Shown: positions 1 to 12,338 of the stretch, piece by piece
How the letters are laid out: the number at the start of each line of letters is the position of its first letter
Numbering within the stretch: the first letter of the stretch is position 1
NCBI GenBank assembly: GCA_032622095.1
Contig: CP136061.1
Location: forward strand, 118,060,754-118,124,753
Source of the DNA: Siphonodentalium dalli
Lineage: Eukaryota; Mollusca; Scaphopoda; Gadilida; Siphonodentaliidae
Length of the DNA stretch: 64,000 nucleotides
Reading direction: 5' to 3'
Made by a program: the position numbers and the translations under genes
Notes under the pieces: generated by a model
Database searches by the model: none
The model's input: only the letters and a program-made list of their open reading frames with translations
Told to the model about the DNA's origin: nothing

Positions 1-949
1 ATAGCAAATTTTCACATTTCGGCGGTCATCTTGGCTGCCATATTGGATTTTTGGCTAATTTGTAAGGGTTGTATATTACCATAACGTATCGAACGGACAA
101 CATGGCCGCATGTGACACCATCTTTACTATAACAGCGATCAGAGAGACCTTATGAATTTTTACTGTTTTTGGCTATTTCAGCACACATTTTGGCTGACAT
201 CTTGAATGGTTGCAATTACGGCTGTGTTAATTTTCTTTCCACATATCCGAATCTGGTATACTGTAAAGTTCAAAATTATACTAGAACGGATTCCAACAGA
301 TGATTATAAAATTTCTTAAGCTAACTTTCCAATTTGACATTTAAAAAAAATGACGTTTCAAAATATATTTGACCTTTGACCTCTCGTACTCGAGGTCAGT
401 CGCTGAAATTCTAATTCTGTGTTTATTCACTAGATAGAATGACTTATTGCCGACAAAATGGTGTATATATAACGTGTTAGCTGACATTACATATGTTGCA
501 TACATTCGAAATTACTAACCCTCCCCCCCCCCCCCCCCAACACTTAAGTAACATTTTTCGCTCTCACCAGGCATCATTCTATGTTAAATATCTCCCAAAC
601 GCCGCGTTTCCCACTCACAAGAAATTGGTTTCCGTAAACTACATATAATTTGCCACAAAATGAGCAGAGTGGGTCTTTTGGTCAGAGTGACGACAATAAA
701 ACCTTATGGGCTCTCGGACTAGTATAAAATAGGTGTAAACAATACTAGGGGATATTTCAATCGGTTTAATGCAGTATAATTTGAAGTTAATTTGTTTAGT
801 TTGCCCATGAAGATTGGGAAGCACTGTACAACGACACAACACAGTTGAAGAGATAACAGAAAGTATTGAAATTTTCAACACTAAACAAAACAATTGATCT
901 GAGAATTTACATCATTAGAATTAACTTTGTGTGTAAGAATATACACATA
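1..949. other. No gene seen; diverged repeats
   Basis: Contains GGCTGCCATATTGGATTTTTGG-type strings (1-60, again near 180-210) and a 16-bp poly-C tract (524-539). Splice and coding signals absent. Confidence 0.5.
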
Positions 950-1161
950 CAGTAATGCCCTAAACAATCGATTCCTTAACCACACCAGAATTATGGGTAA
1001 CTTTTCAGGATTTAGTCGGAAATATGGCTTGTTGATTTTCATCGGAAAGCTCTCACTGAGAGCTTTCCGATGAATGGCAACAAGCCATATTTCCGACTAA
1101 ATCCTGAAAAGTTACCCATAATTCTGCTGTGGTTAAGGAGTCGAATATCTAGGGCATTACA
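950..1161. mobile_element. Family A hairpin MITE (TA-flanked, CAGTAATGCCC ends), full palindrome
   Basis: Almost perfect inverted repeat: the left half CAGTAATGCCCTAAACAATC is mirrored by the right half ending GATAT..AGGGCATTAC. The centre contains AGCTTTCCGATGAATGGCAA on both arms. TA lies next to the left end. TA target and CAGT termini suggest mobilisation by a Tc1/mariner-type transposase (inference). Confidence 0.85.
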
Positions 1162-2031
1162 CATATAACATAACAGAAAATATATTTTATAACATTTTTA
1201 AAACATAATAAAAGATATGCATTATACATATTCACAAAATAAGACAATAAAACGCCTTATATATTCATACATAATATTATTTTCAAGATCTCTCTTATGG
1301 GTAACAAATAATAACAAAACAACATAATTTTCATAATATTCACATTTTAAGAATACTTGTGGCCTTTTCTATGAAAATAATAATACAGGTAAAAATGAAG
1401 GTTACCGTACATATAAAATCCCCCTGTAAATGAAAAATAAAGTGTTTTGCTTATGCTGACAGAACGTTCTGGGGCCGTAAAAGTTGAACTTATTATCATT
1501 GGCTGATAATTCTGTCAAGCAAAGAAGATGAACAAATGAAGATATTCAAATTTGAATTTCCCAAACACTTAATTATGAATACTAGTAGGCCATCTGTTGT
1601 CTTAGAATCTATATAGTAATAACCAATTTTAAGTAATAGCTAAGTTTAGCCACATACATACATGTAACTAGAAAGGTGTCTTAATTACTATGGCATTGCT
1701 ATGTAGATGCCCTTGTGGAACAAGTCACATTATTTTATTGAGCCAAACCTCCACATTTATACTGTAGATACCAGCAAAACGTGTAAATGATAGTAGGGTA
1801 TTGAAGACAAGGTCACCATATTGTGACCACTTATACGCTTAATTGGCTTCAATCAAAATAAGATATATCCACGCAGGCAAATCCCATTCTCCCCTGCATA
1901 CCATTGGTAACTCATTCAGTGATTAAAAGATTTATCCTCTTTATTATAATTAAGGAACTTCATTCCACCCCCATTGCACATGATGCACATGTATTCAGCG
2001 GAATCAAGGCCATTGAATACATATTGTTGTA
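1162..2031. other. No gene seen
   Basis: AT-rich single-copy-looking sequence with no coding signal on either strand. Confidence 0.5.
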
Positions 2032-2206
2032 CAGTAATGTCCTAAATAATCGACCCCTAAACCACAGCAGAATTATGGGAAATTTTTCAGGATTTAGTCA
2101 GAAATATGGCTTGATGAATGGCAACAAGCCATATTTCCGGCTAAAACCTGAAAAATTTCCCATAATTCTGCTGTGGTTAAAATGCCATATACTTCGTTCA
2201 TTACTG
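2032..2206. mobile_element. Family A hairpin MITE, centre shortened
   Basis: Starts CAGTAATGTCC and ends TTACTG, flanked by TA on both sides; the central AGCTTTCC hairpin is deleted and the arms meet at GGCTTGATGAATGGCAACAA. Confidence 0.8.
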
Positions 2207-2706
2207 TACACCACAAGTTGAATACAAGCCGGCAATACTTCATGTTGATGTTGATGCTTCAAACACACATTACAACAAGTTTATGTGGGCTAAGTCTGAC
2301 TATTAATCTCCAATAATCATTGTTCGTATTAATATCGATAAGTCTTCATTTCAGGTACTGAGAACATAGTGGAAATAATATTCTAACTGTACTTTGTCAT
2401 CCTGTGTTCTATATGCCATGAATATGCTATGACTATGGACTGAACAAAAATCTTTATCTTATGAACATTTTTGTGAGGTGTCTTCTTGATAAGTTGGCTG
2501 TAAAAATCTTTCTTGATCCAATAAATCAATTTATTTTATAGAATAAACACAATGAAAAACAATTTTTATTCACAGAAGCTACTGTGGACTGCATATTCAA
2601 CTTGTTTGTACCTGGAATGTATATTAGAAATACTGAGAAGAGAGGCCTTAGTTTTATATTCCATAGTTATAGAATGGTATCACAGCCTTTGCCTTCAATA
2701 TGATAT

Positions 2707-4597
2707 AATGAAAGTGTCAATGACATTGAATCTCAACTTGGAAAGGGGCAATGTCAAATGTTACAGTTAATGGAGCTATAAGGAATGTGCAAAGTTTGGT
2801 ATGTCTATGTAGTACTGGGCTGCAAGCTGTGCTGATGGATTCAAATGTGAAATCCAATATGGCCACTGGTGGCCATGTTGTTTAACAAAATTATGAAAAA
2901 ATGGTAAGCTTCCATTTTGAGATCATCCCTGAAGATCCATAATCGATATGAAGTTTGGTGACGATCGGACGAGAGATGTGACCTGTAGGGTGTGCTAAAG
3001 GATTTAGTCATTCAAAGAGTAAAATCCAAGATGGCCCCTAGCAGCCATATTTTTTAACATAATTAAAAAAAAAGGAAGATCCCATTTAGAGGTCACCCGG
3101 AGGATCTATATGAAGTTTATTGATGATCGGAGGAGGGATTTGGCCTGTAGGGTGTGCCAAAGGATAAAGTGAAGGAAAGAGTAAAATCCAAGATGGCTGC
3201 CTGTTTTTCATCAAAATCATTCAAATTTAATAGCTCCCATCTAGAGGTGATCCCAAAAATACCTGTAAATTTTCAAAACATTTCTCCAATAATTACAGGC
3301 TGCATGGTGGGCTAATGGATTCAAATGTGAAATCCAAGATGGCCACTAGTAAGCTCCCATCTAGGGGTCAACCCAAAGATCCATATGAAGTTTGGTGACA
3401 ATCAGATGAGTGCTGTAACCAGGCCTCAGCTTGCAGGTTGAGAATAGGGAGAAGTGACTTCTCCCTCTGGCAGAAATAGGGAGAAGTGAGGGAAAAATAG
3501 GGAGAAGTGAGAGACTGGAGAATAATTTCATCTGATAATTTATTTAATATGTATAGGTTAAACAAACGAAAAAAACATTATCATGGAAAAAAATTCAATT
3601 TTTTCATTTAAATGTAATATAGATTGTTTATATGCCACAATTAACGGCCTTGAGTCCTTGACATCGACAACCGAGTGTCTCTAAAATCACTGAATTATTG
3701 GGAATAAAATTACGATTTTCCGGTTATCCCAACTTATGGATCACGTTTTATTTCGAACAAGGCAATACAACGATTAAAACTTTATTTGCACACTATAAAA
3801 TGGTGCTCTCGGATAATTTTGTCGCCAAATATATTCAGTAACATCAGGTAACATCGGATAATTTAAAGGGAGTAGGTATTGCCAGAATTGTTTGGTGGTT
3901 GGCGATTATGTTTTGAGACCCGTTCGATTAGCGTTCTGTTATTGCGTAAAAACACGGAATACCACAAAGACGGAAACGGAACTAAAACAAACAAAATGTT
4001 TAAATCGGCAATATAATAATAATTTGAGTCGGCGGTTTTAAAGCAGTCGGTCGGGACGAGCAGAAACCAACACTTTATTAAGTATGGCCAAAACGGAAGG
4101 CTTCTTTGTTTGATATATTATAATCCTTGTCTGGACATTGAACACCGCATTTACTTACTCAACGCTGTTAAACAAAAGGAGTCGACCTTGTGTCAACATT
4201 TTGTCCCTGTTTGACTCGCAGGGGATATATTCATAATTGATTTGTAACACTATAGCATGCATGGCTTATCGCTTGCAACAGCCGTAGGCTAATTTTGGTT
4301 TTATCTTTTGAATCGGGAAATTTCATTTCCCAATCGGGAGTATGCACTGGAGAAATGACACAAAATCGGGAGACTCCCGACGAAATCGGAAGGCGACTTC
4401 ACTTCTCCCTGGCGCGACACTAAGGCGACTTCGAGGCGTCGAGGGCGACTATTTCGCCCTACTCGCCTGGTAAGCTGAGGCCTGGCTGTAACCTGTATTA
4501 TGCTAAAGGAAATTGTTGATGGACGAACGCATGCATGCACATTGGATGACCAACCCATGGCAATAGCTCGAAAAATGAACTTTGTCAAGTTGAGCTA
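2707..4597. mobile_element. Family P3 rolling-circle-like element, split by a hAT-like insertion
   Basis: Starts AATGAAAGTGTCAATGACA. Cores contain 'AAATCCAAGATGGCC' at about 150-170-bp intervals. The 3' end is AATAGCTCGAAAAATG ... CAAGTTGAGCTA. The insertion 3420-4484 separates the cores from the GATGGACGAACGCATG 3' region. Confidence 0.72.
3420..4484. mobile_element. hAT-like non-autonomous element with 8-bp target duplication
   Basis: Terminal inverted repeats CAGGCCTCAGCTT and AAGCTGAGGCCTG, flanked by the identical 8-mer GCTGTAAC (3412-3419 and 4485-4492). An 8-bp duplication and CAGG ends are typical of hAT transposons. The interior has AGGGAGAAGTGA repeats near the left end and no transposase. 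Confidence 0.85.
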
Positions 4598-4729
4598 AAA
4601 ATGCAGTAACAAATATGTACATCACAATCATCTAAATTTTCAGCTATGTATAAAATTGTATACTTTTATTTCAATTTTTTTAATCACTCAAGAAATGTGG
4701 ATTTTTCAAAACCCTTTCTTTACTAAATA

Positions 4730-4942
4730 CAGTAATGTCCTAATTAATCGACTCCATAACCACAGCAGAATTATGGGTAATTTTTCAGGATTTAGTCGGA
4801 AATATGGCTTGTTGCCATTCATCGGAAAGCTCTCGGGGAGAGCTTTCCGATGAATGGCAACAAGCCATATTTCCGACTAAATCCTGAAAAATTACCCATA
4901 ATTCTGCTGTGGTTATGGAGTCGATTAATTAGGGCATTACTG
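4730..4942. mobile_element. Family A hairpin MITE, full palindrome
   Basis: Arms nearly identical, centre CTCTCGGGGAGAG, TA on each side (…ATA|CAGT and ACTG|TACT). Confidence 0.88.
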
Positions 4943-5154
4943 TACTCCCTTAGGTTTGGCATTTATTGAACTCAGCTCATCATTTGAATTTTCGTCTGCC
5001 TGACAAATTTTCAAAACATGTTAAAACTTCCTCATTCAAAAGTTCACATCTGACCATCAACACCTCCAATGAATTGGCCCATGTGTATGATCTAATTATT
5101 TTCTTGTATAGAAAATGTATCAATGGTATTTTGTGGTGTCAAATAGGATGGGGC

Positions 5155-5872
5155 GCCTTTAAAGACACCCATGACCTTCATGGTGGGTACTGCTGTTAAA
5201 ATAGTCACACCTGTTAAAACTGCCGTAAACAGAAATCATATTAAAATATAGACATATTTTGTTCTTAAACAATTATAACTGTTGTGTAAATAGTATGTTA
5301 TTGTCAAGTTCGTATGCTATGTTATGTAAAAAAAAAGCCAGGTTCTGCAACATATTTGGCTTTTGTTTACATAACAAAGCATAAAACTTTACAATAACAT
5401 ACTATTTATGCGATATTTATGATTGGCATAAGAACAAAATATGTCAATATTTTAATATTATTTCTGTTCAGGCCAATATAAATAAATTGCTAGATTTACA
5501 TCCATCTTTTTCAGAGAAATGGGGCGGGAGGGTGAATATTATTTTTTTATATTTTATTCTTCCTAACATAAATGGTTATGGACAGTTCTAGATATATAAG
5601 CAATAACCTATCTTATATGATACAAAGTGATTTACATTGTCCAATTTGATCAAAATAGGCTGATTAATAAGTCATTGTAATGTAACTTGATGGTTTAGGC
5701 ATAGAAAAAAGTTTTCATATAAAAATATATAAACTATAAAAATAATCGTGGAGGGGACTAAAATAGGGTCGGGAGGGTATATAAATCTAGCAATTTTTTA
5801 TATTGGCAGTTTTAATGGATGTGACTATTTTAACAGCATTACCCATGCACTGCAAAGGCCATCTGTGCCTTT
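5155..5872. mobile_element. Family D palindromic element with a nested inner palindrome
   Basis: Outer arms GCCTTTAAAGACACCCATG ... TGCTGTTAAAATAGTCAC and the mirror ending CTTTAA. The inner arms around AACATACTATTT match the family copies at 20204 and 35434. A second inverted pair (TGCTAGATTTA... near 5490 and TAAATCTAGCAA near 5785) indicates another insertion in the right half. Confidence 0.6.
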
Positions 5873-5930
5873 AATGAGTGAGAAACTTAGGAATACTATC
5901 CAGGGTTGCTTAATTTGCGTCTATACTCTA

Positions 5931-6078
5931 CAGTAATGCCATAAATAATCGACTCCATAACAACAGCAGAATTATGGGTAACTTTTCAGGATTTAGTTGG
6001 AAATATGGCTTGTTTCCATTCATCAGAAAGCTCTCACTAAATCTGCTGGGGTTAAGTCGATTATTTAGGGCAATACTG
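5931..6078. mobile_element. Family A hairpin MITE with right arm deletion
   Basis: Full left arm; most of the right arm is missing between CTCTCACT and the terminal TCTGCTGGGGTTAAGTCG. TA flanks are intact. Confidence 0.75.
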
Positions 6079-6251
6079 TACATTGGGGACTGCAGTACAA
6101 CTCTTCTAACATTTCATAACATGTCTGCTGCAGAAAAACACACTGATCTTCTGTATATAACAGGAACCTACGTCACCAATGTAATCTCAAAACCTTTGGT
6201 GTGATGTCGGTGTAATGAAGTTGGTGGATATAAGGAGACAATATACAATTA

Positions 6252-6422
6252 CAGTAATGCCCTAAATAATCGACTCCTTAACCACAGCAGAATTATGGGT
6301 AATTTTTCAGGATTTAGTCGGATATATGGCTTGTTGGCAACAAGTCATATTTCGGACTAAATCCTGAAAAGTTACCCATAATTCTGCTGTGGTTATGGAG
6401 TCGATTAATTAGGGTATTACTG
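6252..6422. mobile_element. Family A hairpin MITE, short centre
   Basis: CAGTAATGCCC to GGGTATTACTG, TA-flanked. The central hairpin is lost, so the arms meet near CTTGTTGGCAACAAG. Confidence 0.8.
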
Positions 6423-6700
6423 TATTTGTTGCATGAGTTATTATACTTACGAATGAAAGGGATTATGTGTATTTTACAAACATCTATTAAATGGTTGGGG
6501 TGTGTTTGATGTTCTAAATCAGTAAACAGTAGATAACTTGTAAATTTCCATTATAAGTATGAGTTTTTAATAATTAATGATTTTTTAATGTGGATTGTGA
6601 ATATCATTTATTAGTGTATCCTGTCAGACAAACGTTTGTATGTTTTGCACAAACTTAAAACCTAAACCGCTCTAGGTTATAGACTTGATTGGTGATGTAG

Positions 6701-7071
6701 CCAAGCCTGAGTTGAGTGTGCCTGTCATTTGTAGAATGAGGTCCCCAGTCTGTTTATTAGGCCTTATCTTTTATGGAAAGTTTCTTATTATCAAATTTCT
6801 ATAAAAATTTCTTCACACAGATTCTATTTCTTTTTTAGTTTAGTTTCTCTATATCGCCAAATTGGCAGACAAGACATTGCATAACCGAGGTTCCCAATGG
6901 GTGTACATCATAACATTCACCATTAGGAACTTCAATCTGAGTATGTCTCCCATAGCAGATGAGTCTATGCATAATGAGGTCCCCAGAGGGTGAATTTAGG
7001 GATAGCATCACTAAATTCACTCTCTGGGGACCTCATTCTGCAAATGACAGGCACACTAAACTTAGGCTTGG
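6701..7071. mobile_element. Family B element (AAGCCT ends, GAATGAGGTCCCCAGAGGG hairpin)
   Basis: Terminal inverted repeat CCAAGCCTGAGTTGAGTGTG at left and the reverse complement ending CTTAGGCTTGG at right. The right part holds a compact hairpin (GGTCCCCAGAGGGTGAATTT and its mirror). The short ORFs on both strands here are hairpin artefacts. Confidence 0.75.
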
Positions 7072-7246
7072 TCGTAGGTTCTTGGTCCTGTATATGCTTT
7101 CTCGTGTATGGCACAGTTTCGTGTATATGTTCATTTATATGCATTGGTGAACATTTCATCATAACATTCATCTGATGTCTTTGCTTTTCTTGCAACAAGC
7201 TGAAACGATAAAGGAATAAAAACGTTTGAATATATATGTCCAGAGT

Positions 7247-7380
7247 TAAATAAGGATTAACTGTCATGTGGACTGTTTTTATGGAGATGTAGCTTCGGGT
7301 TTTACATACAAGTTATGACCACTCACCTCGCGGTTACATCTCCATAAAAACAGTCCACATGACAGTTATCCTTATATTTA
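7247..7380. mobile_element. Short palindromic MITE
   Basis: TAAATAAGGATTAACTGTCA and TGACAGTTATCCTTATATTTA arms, both continuing through GTCCACATGACAG/CTGTCATGTGGAC and TGTTTTTATGGAGATGTA. Confidence 0.75.
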
Positions 7381-7384
7381 TATA

Positions 7385-7766
7385 CATTTAGCGAAAAAGC
7401 CACTTTTGTAAATGTATTTAAATCGAAAAGTGTATCGTGACAAAACAAGCCCAAAATATCTCATACCACCCTTGGCAAAAGTTAACAGGAACAATTTCTC
7501 TTTGTATTGAAACCCGATGATGTATTTTTAAGTCAATCCTGCGCGAGTCCAAATGCGCCCAAAACATTACGCGTTCTTCTTTCCGAAACTGATGACGTGT
7601 CGATGTAATTATGAGGCTGCAGTTATGAGCTGTTGCGCATTCACCGAGAAATAATTGCAACTAGCCACGTGGACGCCGACCAATCGGAATGCTGGATTTA
7701 GTGATGACACTTAGTATGTAAATATAAATACACAAACAAGCTCTGCAGGTGCCATTTCGCTAAATG
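7385..7766. mobile_element. Putative TIR element adjacent to the palindromic MITE
   Basis: CATTTAGCGAAAAAGCC at left and GCCATTTCGCTAAATG at right are inverted. The interior has no coding signal beyond a chance ORF. Confidence 0.4.
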
Positions 7767-8517
7767 GTTACACTTTCTGAAGTAGCATTCAGAAGAATTT
7801 GTTGCATCTGTTGCGTTAGTTCATAAATTGCGATGACAGTATACACTCTCTGCATTAAACCATGTACATGGCAGGATTCACGCTGTCATATTTTTTTCTT
7901 CTCAAAAATGGCTAAATAAGAACTCTATTTGGCCAAAGTTTTTTTTACCCCAAAATCGGAAATCTAATTCAAGAACCCAAATTGATTTTATACGGGAGCG
8001 ACATAAGAAGCAAATTTATAGTATGATCATCTGCTAATTGATTAGGTGATACAGCTTAATGGGTACAAAAAGCACTAATGGCAGTGCACTATCATACATG
8101 TAATATAACAGTAATAGGATTAACACTAATGAATCCTTTGTCTGTCATGGGGCTGAATGGTAGATGGTGGGTAGTGGTATATTTGAAGAAGATATGGGCA
8201 TACTTTTATAGAATGTTAGATGCTAAATAAAACGAAAATATTCATTAATAGAAATTGTTCCATGGTTACTATTCACCTGACTATCCATCAAAATTTATAA
8301 CTTTTTCAACATGAGCAAAATTAACCCTTTAAATACTAAATACTCATTGATGAGTAGTTCCCAAAGGTCGTGTGTTGAACTTATTATCTGAACATTTCCC
8401 ACCAATGAATATGAATCATTTTGTTCTTGTATTATCTGTTTTTCTGTCTGAATTCCATGCCAATATTTAACTGAATGGGAGAATGCATTTAGTACAGAAA
8501 GGGATAGTCTGACAAAC
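7767..8517. other. No gene seen
   Basis: Contains a dispersed fragment (CATTGATGAGTAGTTCCCAA, 8347) also found near 16570 and 30650. The minus ORF at 8295-8537 has no protein-like features. Confidence 0.45.
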
Positions 8518-8780
8518 AATGAAAGTGTCCATGACACGGTAGCTCAACTTTGCGAAGAAGTTAAATTTTTGTGATGATCAATAAATGGAATGATGAATTG
8601 AATTTTGAAATCCAAGATGGCAGCTGGTGGCCATGTTTTTTTGCCGAATTACCCCAAAATGACTCGTTCTCATCTACATGTCAATGTTAACATCCATTAC
8701 AAATTTCATGACGATCCCACAAAGGTATGACCTGTAGCCCGCGCCAAAGGATTTAGTCATGCCAAGAGTAAAATCCAAGA
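8518..8780. mobile_element. Family P3 element, 5' part only
   Basis: AATGAAAGTGTCCATGACACGGTAGCTCAACTT, one and a half cores (AAATCCAAGATGGCAGCTGG), then an abrupt join to a family A fragment at 8781. Confidence 0.7.
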
Positions 8781-8916
8781 TTTGGCTTGTTGCCATTCAT
8801 CGGAAAGCTCTCAGTGAGAGCTTTCTGATGAATGGCAACAAGCCATATTTCAGACTAAATCTTGAAAAATAACCCATAATTCTGCTGTAGTTAAGGAGTC
8901 GATTATTTAGGGCATT
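8781..8916. mobile_element. Family A MITE, right part only, joined to a family P3 element
   Basis: Begins inside the left arm at GGCTTGTTGCCATTCATCGG and runs to GATTATTTAGGGCATT. The missing left end was replaced by family P3 sequence (AAAATCCAAGAT). Confidence 0.7.
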
Positions 8917-9413
8917 GAGTGTACATCATAATGCCACTACACAGAAAACAGCAACATGATATAATTTAAACCAATTTCTCCAAATCTTAAAGAAGGTCTA
9001 TATCTTCCCCAGCAAGTTATAAATAGATTTGTTTGTTTGAGCATATTTTATTTGAACCCACTTTACATAATACATTTTATACAATGACAAATATAATCTG
9101 AAAATATGATATGAGTTAATCAAAAGGGATGGGAGCACAAGTTATTCAACTTAGAGTATTGCTCCTCTCCCTTAACAATAATGAAACGCATAATAATATT
9201 TATATATTGAATTATGTTGGACTCAAAGTTAGCTTAGTTGAAATGTAGTACCTAAAGAGGGGGGGGGGTCGAGATTGAGGGTGAGGTCTAAAGTGAGTGG
9301 ACAGATATCAAGGAGGTGGTGTAGGTCCCATGGCAAGCTGAGCCTAGACTTTTGATAGCAATGTGGGCGAATACATGAAGATATAGGCTTATTGGGATTT
9401 TGAAGATTTTCCG

Positions 9414-10083
9414 TCAATGGAATCTACCTGACGATGCAATGAACATTTGCGTACTGCTAAACAATTTATCATTTAGAGTATTGGATAGGTTGCTTTGACC
9501 GAAGAGAATATCTTCAACCGTATCAACGAATATTCCATTTAGCCATAGGCATTGGAGGAATAGTAAGTGACTTTCTTCAAATAATGGGCACTGGAAAAAA
9601 AATGCAAAGCGTCTTCAATATAAAACCCGCATTGACAGTGGGCTGTTATGGAAATATAGTTTCCAAGTTAATAAAAAATTAAATCGCTACAGTTATTCCT
9701 TAACTTGGTGTGCACGATGTTCCACTTGCGAGAGCCTGAATTGAAGTATGGCAGCGGTTTTGGGGAAAAGATTTGTCATACATTAGTTTCAATATGTCGG
9801 TTTTGGTGCGATCAGATGAACCATTTATTACCACTGCATTCTGTTTGATCACCATCTCAGGCAGAAATAGATCCCGGGGTATAAAATAATAAATATGAAT
9901 CGGAAACACATGTCCGGGAAAAAACATTTGGAGCATTGCCTTTATAGACAAATAATATATCCAATCTTCAGTTTTTTTTGGTATTTTATTCATGTAATAG
10001 CTATTTGTATTATTGAAATTGGGATTTATATTGTGAAAATGAGCAAAATATAATATTGCATGAATTAGAGAAGTATGGTGCAT
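9414..10083 (-). pseudogene. LINE (non-LTR retrotransposon) 3' ORF fragment, frameshifted
   Basis: On the minus strand, frames read YFNSGSRKWNIVHTKLRNN, then after a stop HCQCGFYIEDALHFF, then after a +1 shift FQCPLFEESHLL, FVDTVEDILFG and MFIASSGRFH, stop at 9414. This is the C-terminal tail found in many molluscan LINEs after the reverse transcriptase (R.YN..HT.LR..CS, then C.CG..ED..HFFF.C). An open stretch upstream (to 10083) ends in the same frame family. At least one stop and one frameshift make it dead. No reverse transcriptase catalytic box is present here. Confidence 0.65.
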
Positions 10084-10321
10084 TTATAATCTTATGGCCT
10101 CACAAGTGTATACAATGGAAACGCAGTGGTAAATGGATACAAACCTTCTTTTTGAGTTTTTTCGCCCTGCTCATCAGACCAGAAGATGTGTCATTGATGA
10201 TGTCGTCCTCATCCTCTTCACTGTCACTGTGTGTGCGTCCTCGTGTTGCTATCTCAGTCTGTTGAATAACCATTCAACAAATTACATTTAGATACAATTA
10301 GTTGGTACGCATTCTGCTTAA

Positions 10322-10576
10322 CCCTTTCATGATGGGAGCTGCTCTGGTGCAGCATTAAAGACCCAGTGCTAGTGCATTCTCTTATATATGGAAGTCTTGC
10401 ATAGGGAGCCTCGCATATATAAGAGAATGCACTGGCTTACAAGGTCAAGGGAAATATTGTTAGGCCAATGTATTCTCTTATATATGCGATGCTCCCTATG
10501 CGAGACTTCCATATATAAGAGAATGCATTGGCACAGGGTTTTTGCAAAATTTCAGGAAGCTCCGGTCACGGAAGGG
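10322..10576. mobile_element. Family C MITE (TTAA-flanked, CCCTTTC ends)
   Basis: Exact TTAA at both ends (10318-10321 and 10577-10580). Terminal CCCTTTCATGATGGGAGC and GGAAGGG. Two internal hairpins built on GCATTCTCTTATATATG. The TTAA target and CCCTTT ends fit piggyBac-type transposition (inference). Confidence 0.85.
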
Positions 10577-10839
10577 TTAATATTTTTTAATCTGCTTAAA
10601 GTTTGATGGGAAACGTATTTCATGATTTATATTATAATTTACCAATCATTTTGAGATAGTTTCTTTCTCTCACACACATATCCAGAATTTTGATCAGCTT
10701 TTGATAACAAGAGATGTAATTATGCACATGCTTAATTGCCATACAAGCTATGCCTTGGGGCTTAAATTGCTCTGAAAATAGAATCTGACCAGTGGCTTTT
10801 TTTTAGAAAAGAAATATTTGATTCTGGGAACAATCATTA

Positions 10840-11207
10840 AACTAGAGGTGTGACTGTCCCAATGGGACTACGGATACCCCCCATGTTTTTAAAATACTAA
10901 GATGTTTCACATGTCAGTAAACATTTAGTTAAAATAATAAAATAACAGTTCCCATTGCAGGTGTACAACCATAACCCTAATCTTAAACCTATTGACCGAA
11001 AAATGTAGGAATAAAAGCTTGGAAAAAATTATGTATGTTGCGAAAAAAATTCTAAGTCGAAAAAGGGGAATAATTGACAATTGATCAAAAAACGACTGAG
11101 AAAAACTCCGGACAAATTTGTGTCCACGGACGGACGACGGACGACAGACGGACTGACAGACAAGCTGACTCCAGTATACCCCCTTAACTTCGTTGCGGGG
11201 GGTATAA
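10840..11207. mobile_element. Family P2 rolling-circle-like element, short copy
   Basis: AACTAGAGGTGTGACT, mini-hairpin GTCCCAATGGGAC, one core unit, GGACGGACGACGGACGAC stretch, and 3' hairpin TATACCCCC ... GGGGGGTATA. The 5' GGATACCCCCC is an inverted match of the 3' arm. Confidence 0.75.
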
Positions 11208-11580
11208 TAAAACATTAAAAGGCCAGACCATTTAATACACCTACTGGCCATGTAACTCAGGTCAAATATTTGGGTGGCCTTATTCTCCTGTCAATAGAGG
11301 TATACTGCCCATGTACCATATTAACTCTCTTGGGTCAAACAATATTTGGGCAACCAAACCTTAAAAAAACCGTAAAAATTAAGAAATGAATGTAGTGGGT
11401 GTGTGTGTTATTGGGGTATACACCGTTGTGGTCGCAGGGGTACATTGTAATGTGTAAACCGCGAAACGGTTTAAACTAAATGTGCCCCCAACGACCACAG
11501 CGCCTTATCCCCCAATAACACACACACCCACTACATTCATTTCATATATTTAAATAGCTTTTTGATGATTTATTCCCATA

Positions 11581-12338
11581 AACAAGAGGTGGCATCAGAG
11601 ATGCTGTGTCTCGTTTTCGGTGGCTTACCGCCGGTGGCTACCGCCAATTGGTGTGCATCAGTATCGGTAGACTAATTAATAGGTAAAATCGAAAAATGAC
11701 TAATTATGGGCCATAACTCTATCAAATTTTATTGGGCCAGGCTGGTTTTCGAACTCGTCCAGGATATTATTGGAAGACACTTATATACCAAATTTTAGTT
11801 GAATCGGATGACGTTTGTTGAAGTTATCGCGCTAACGAGCTGAAAAATCGTGAAAAATGACTAATTAAGGGCCATAACTCTATCAAATTTTATCGGACCA
11901 GGCCGGTTTTTGAACTCGTCTGAGATATTCTTGGAAGACACCTATATACCAAATTTCAATCAAATTGGATAACGTTTGTTGAAGTTATCGCGCTAACGAG
12001 CTGAAAATTCGTGAAAAATGACTAATTAAGGGCCATAACTCTATCAAATTTTATCGGACCAGGCCGGTTTTCGAACTCGTCCGAGATATTCTTGGGAGAC
12101 ACCTACATACCAAATTTCAATAGAATCAGATAACGTTTGTTGAAGTTGTTGCGCTAACGAGCCTAAAATCAGTGAAAAATGGCAAAGGGCCATAACTCTG
12201 TAATAAATGTGCGGACAAACCCGATTTTTTTTTAATCCGTCAATAAACGGTTGAGTTATAAGCAAAACACGTCGCCCGTCCGTCCGCCCACCGTCCCTCA
12301 TCAAACTATAAGTCGAGTTTTGGAAAAAAACTCGACTA
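11581..12338. mobile_element. Family P1 rolling-circle-like element (three ~160-bp units)
   Basis: Starts AACAAGAGGTG followed by the mini-hairpin GCATCAGAGATGC. It then has units beginning TAATTAAGGGCCATAACTC at 11704, 11864 and 12023 (160-bp period), a short last unit, a GTCCGTCCGCC stretch and a 3' hairpin AGTCGAGTTTT/AAAACTCGACT. The layout matches bivalve 'pearl' elements and helentron-type non-autonomous elements (inference). No coding capacity. Confidence 0.75.

Noticed and set aside
6959-7267. Four overlapping small ORFs
   Set aside because: They mirror each other because the sequence is a hairpin of family B.
11704-12185. Ribosomal or other structured RNA genes (regular 160-bp pattern)
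   Set aside because: The pattern is the tandem core of family P1 with element ends on both sides.
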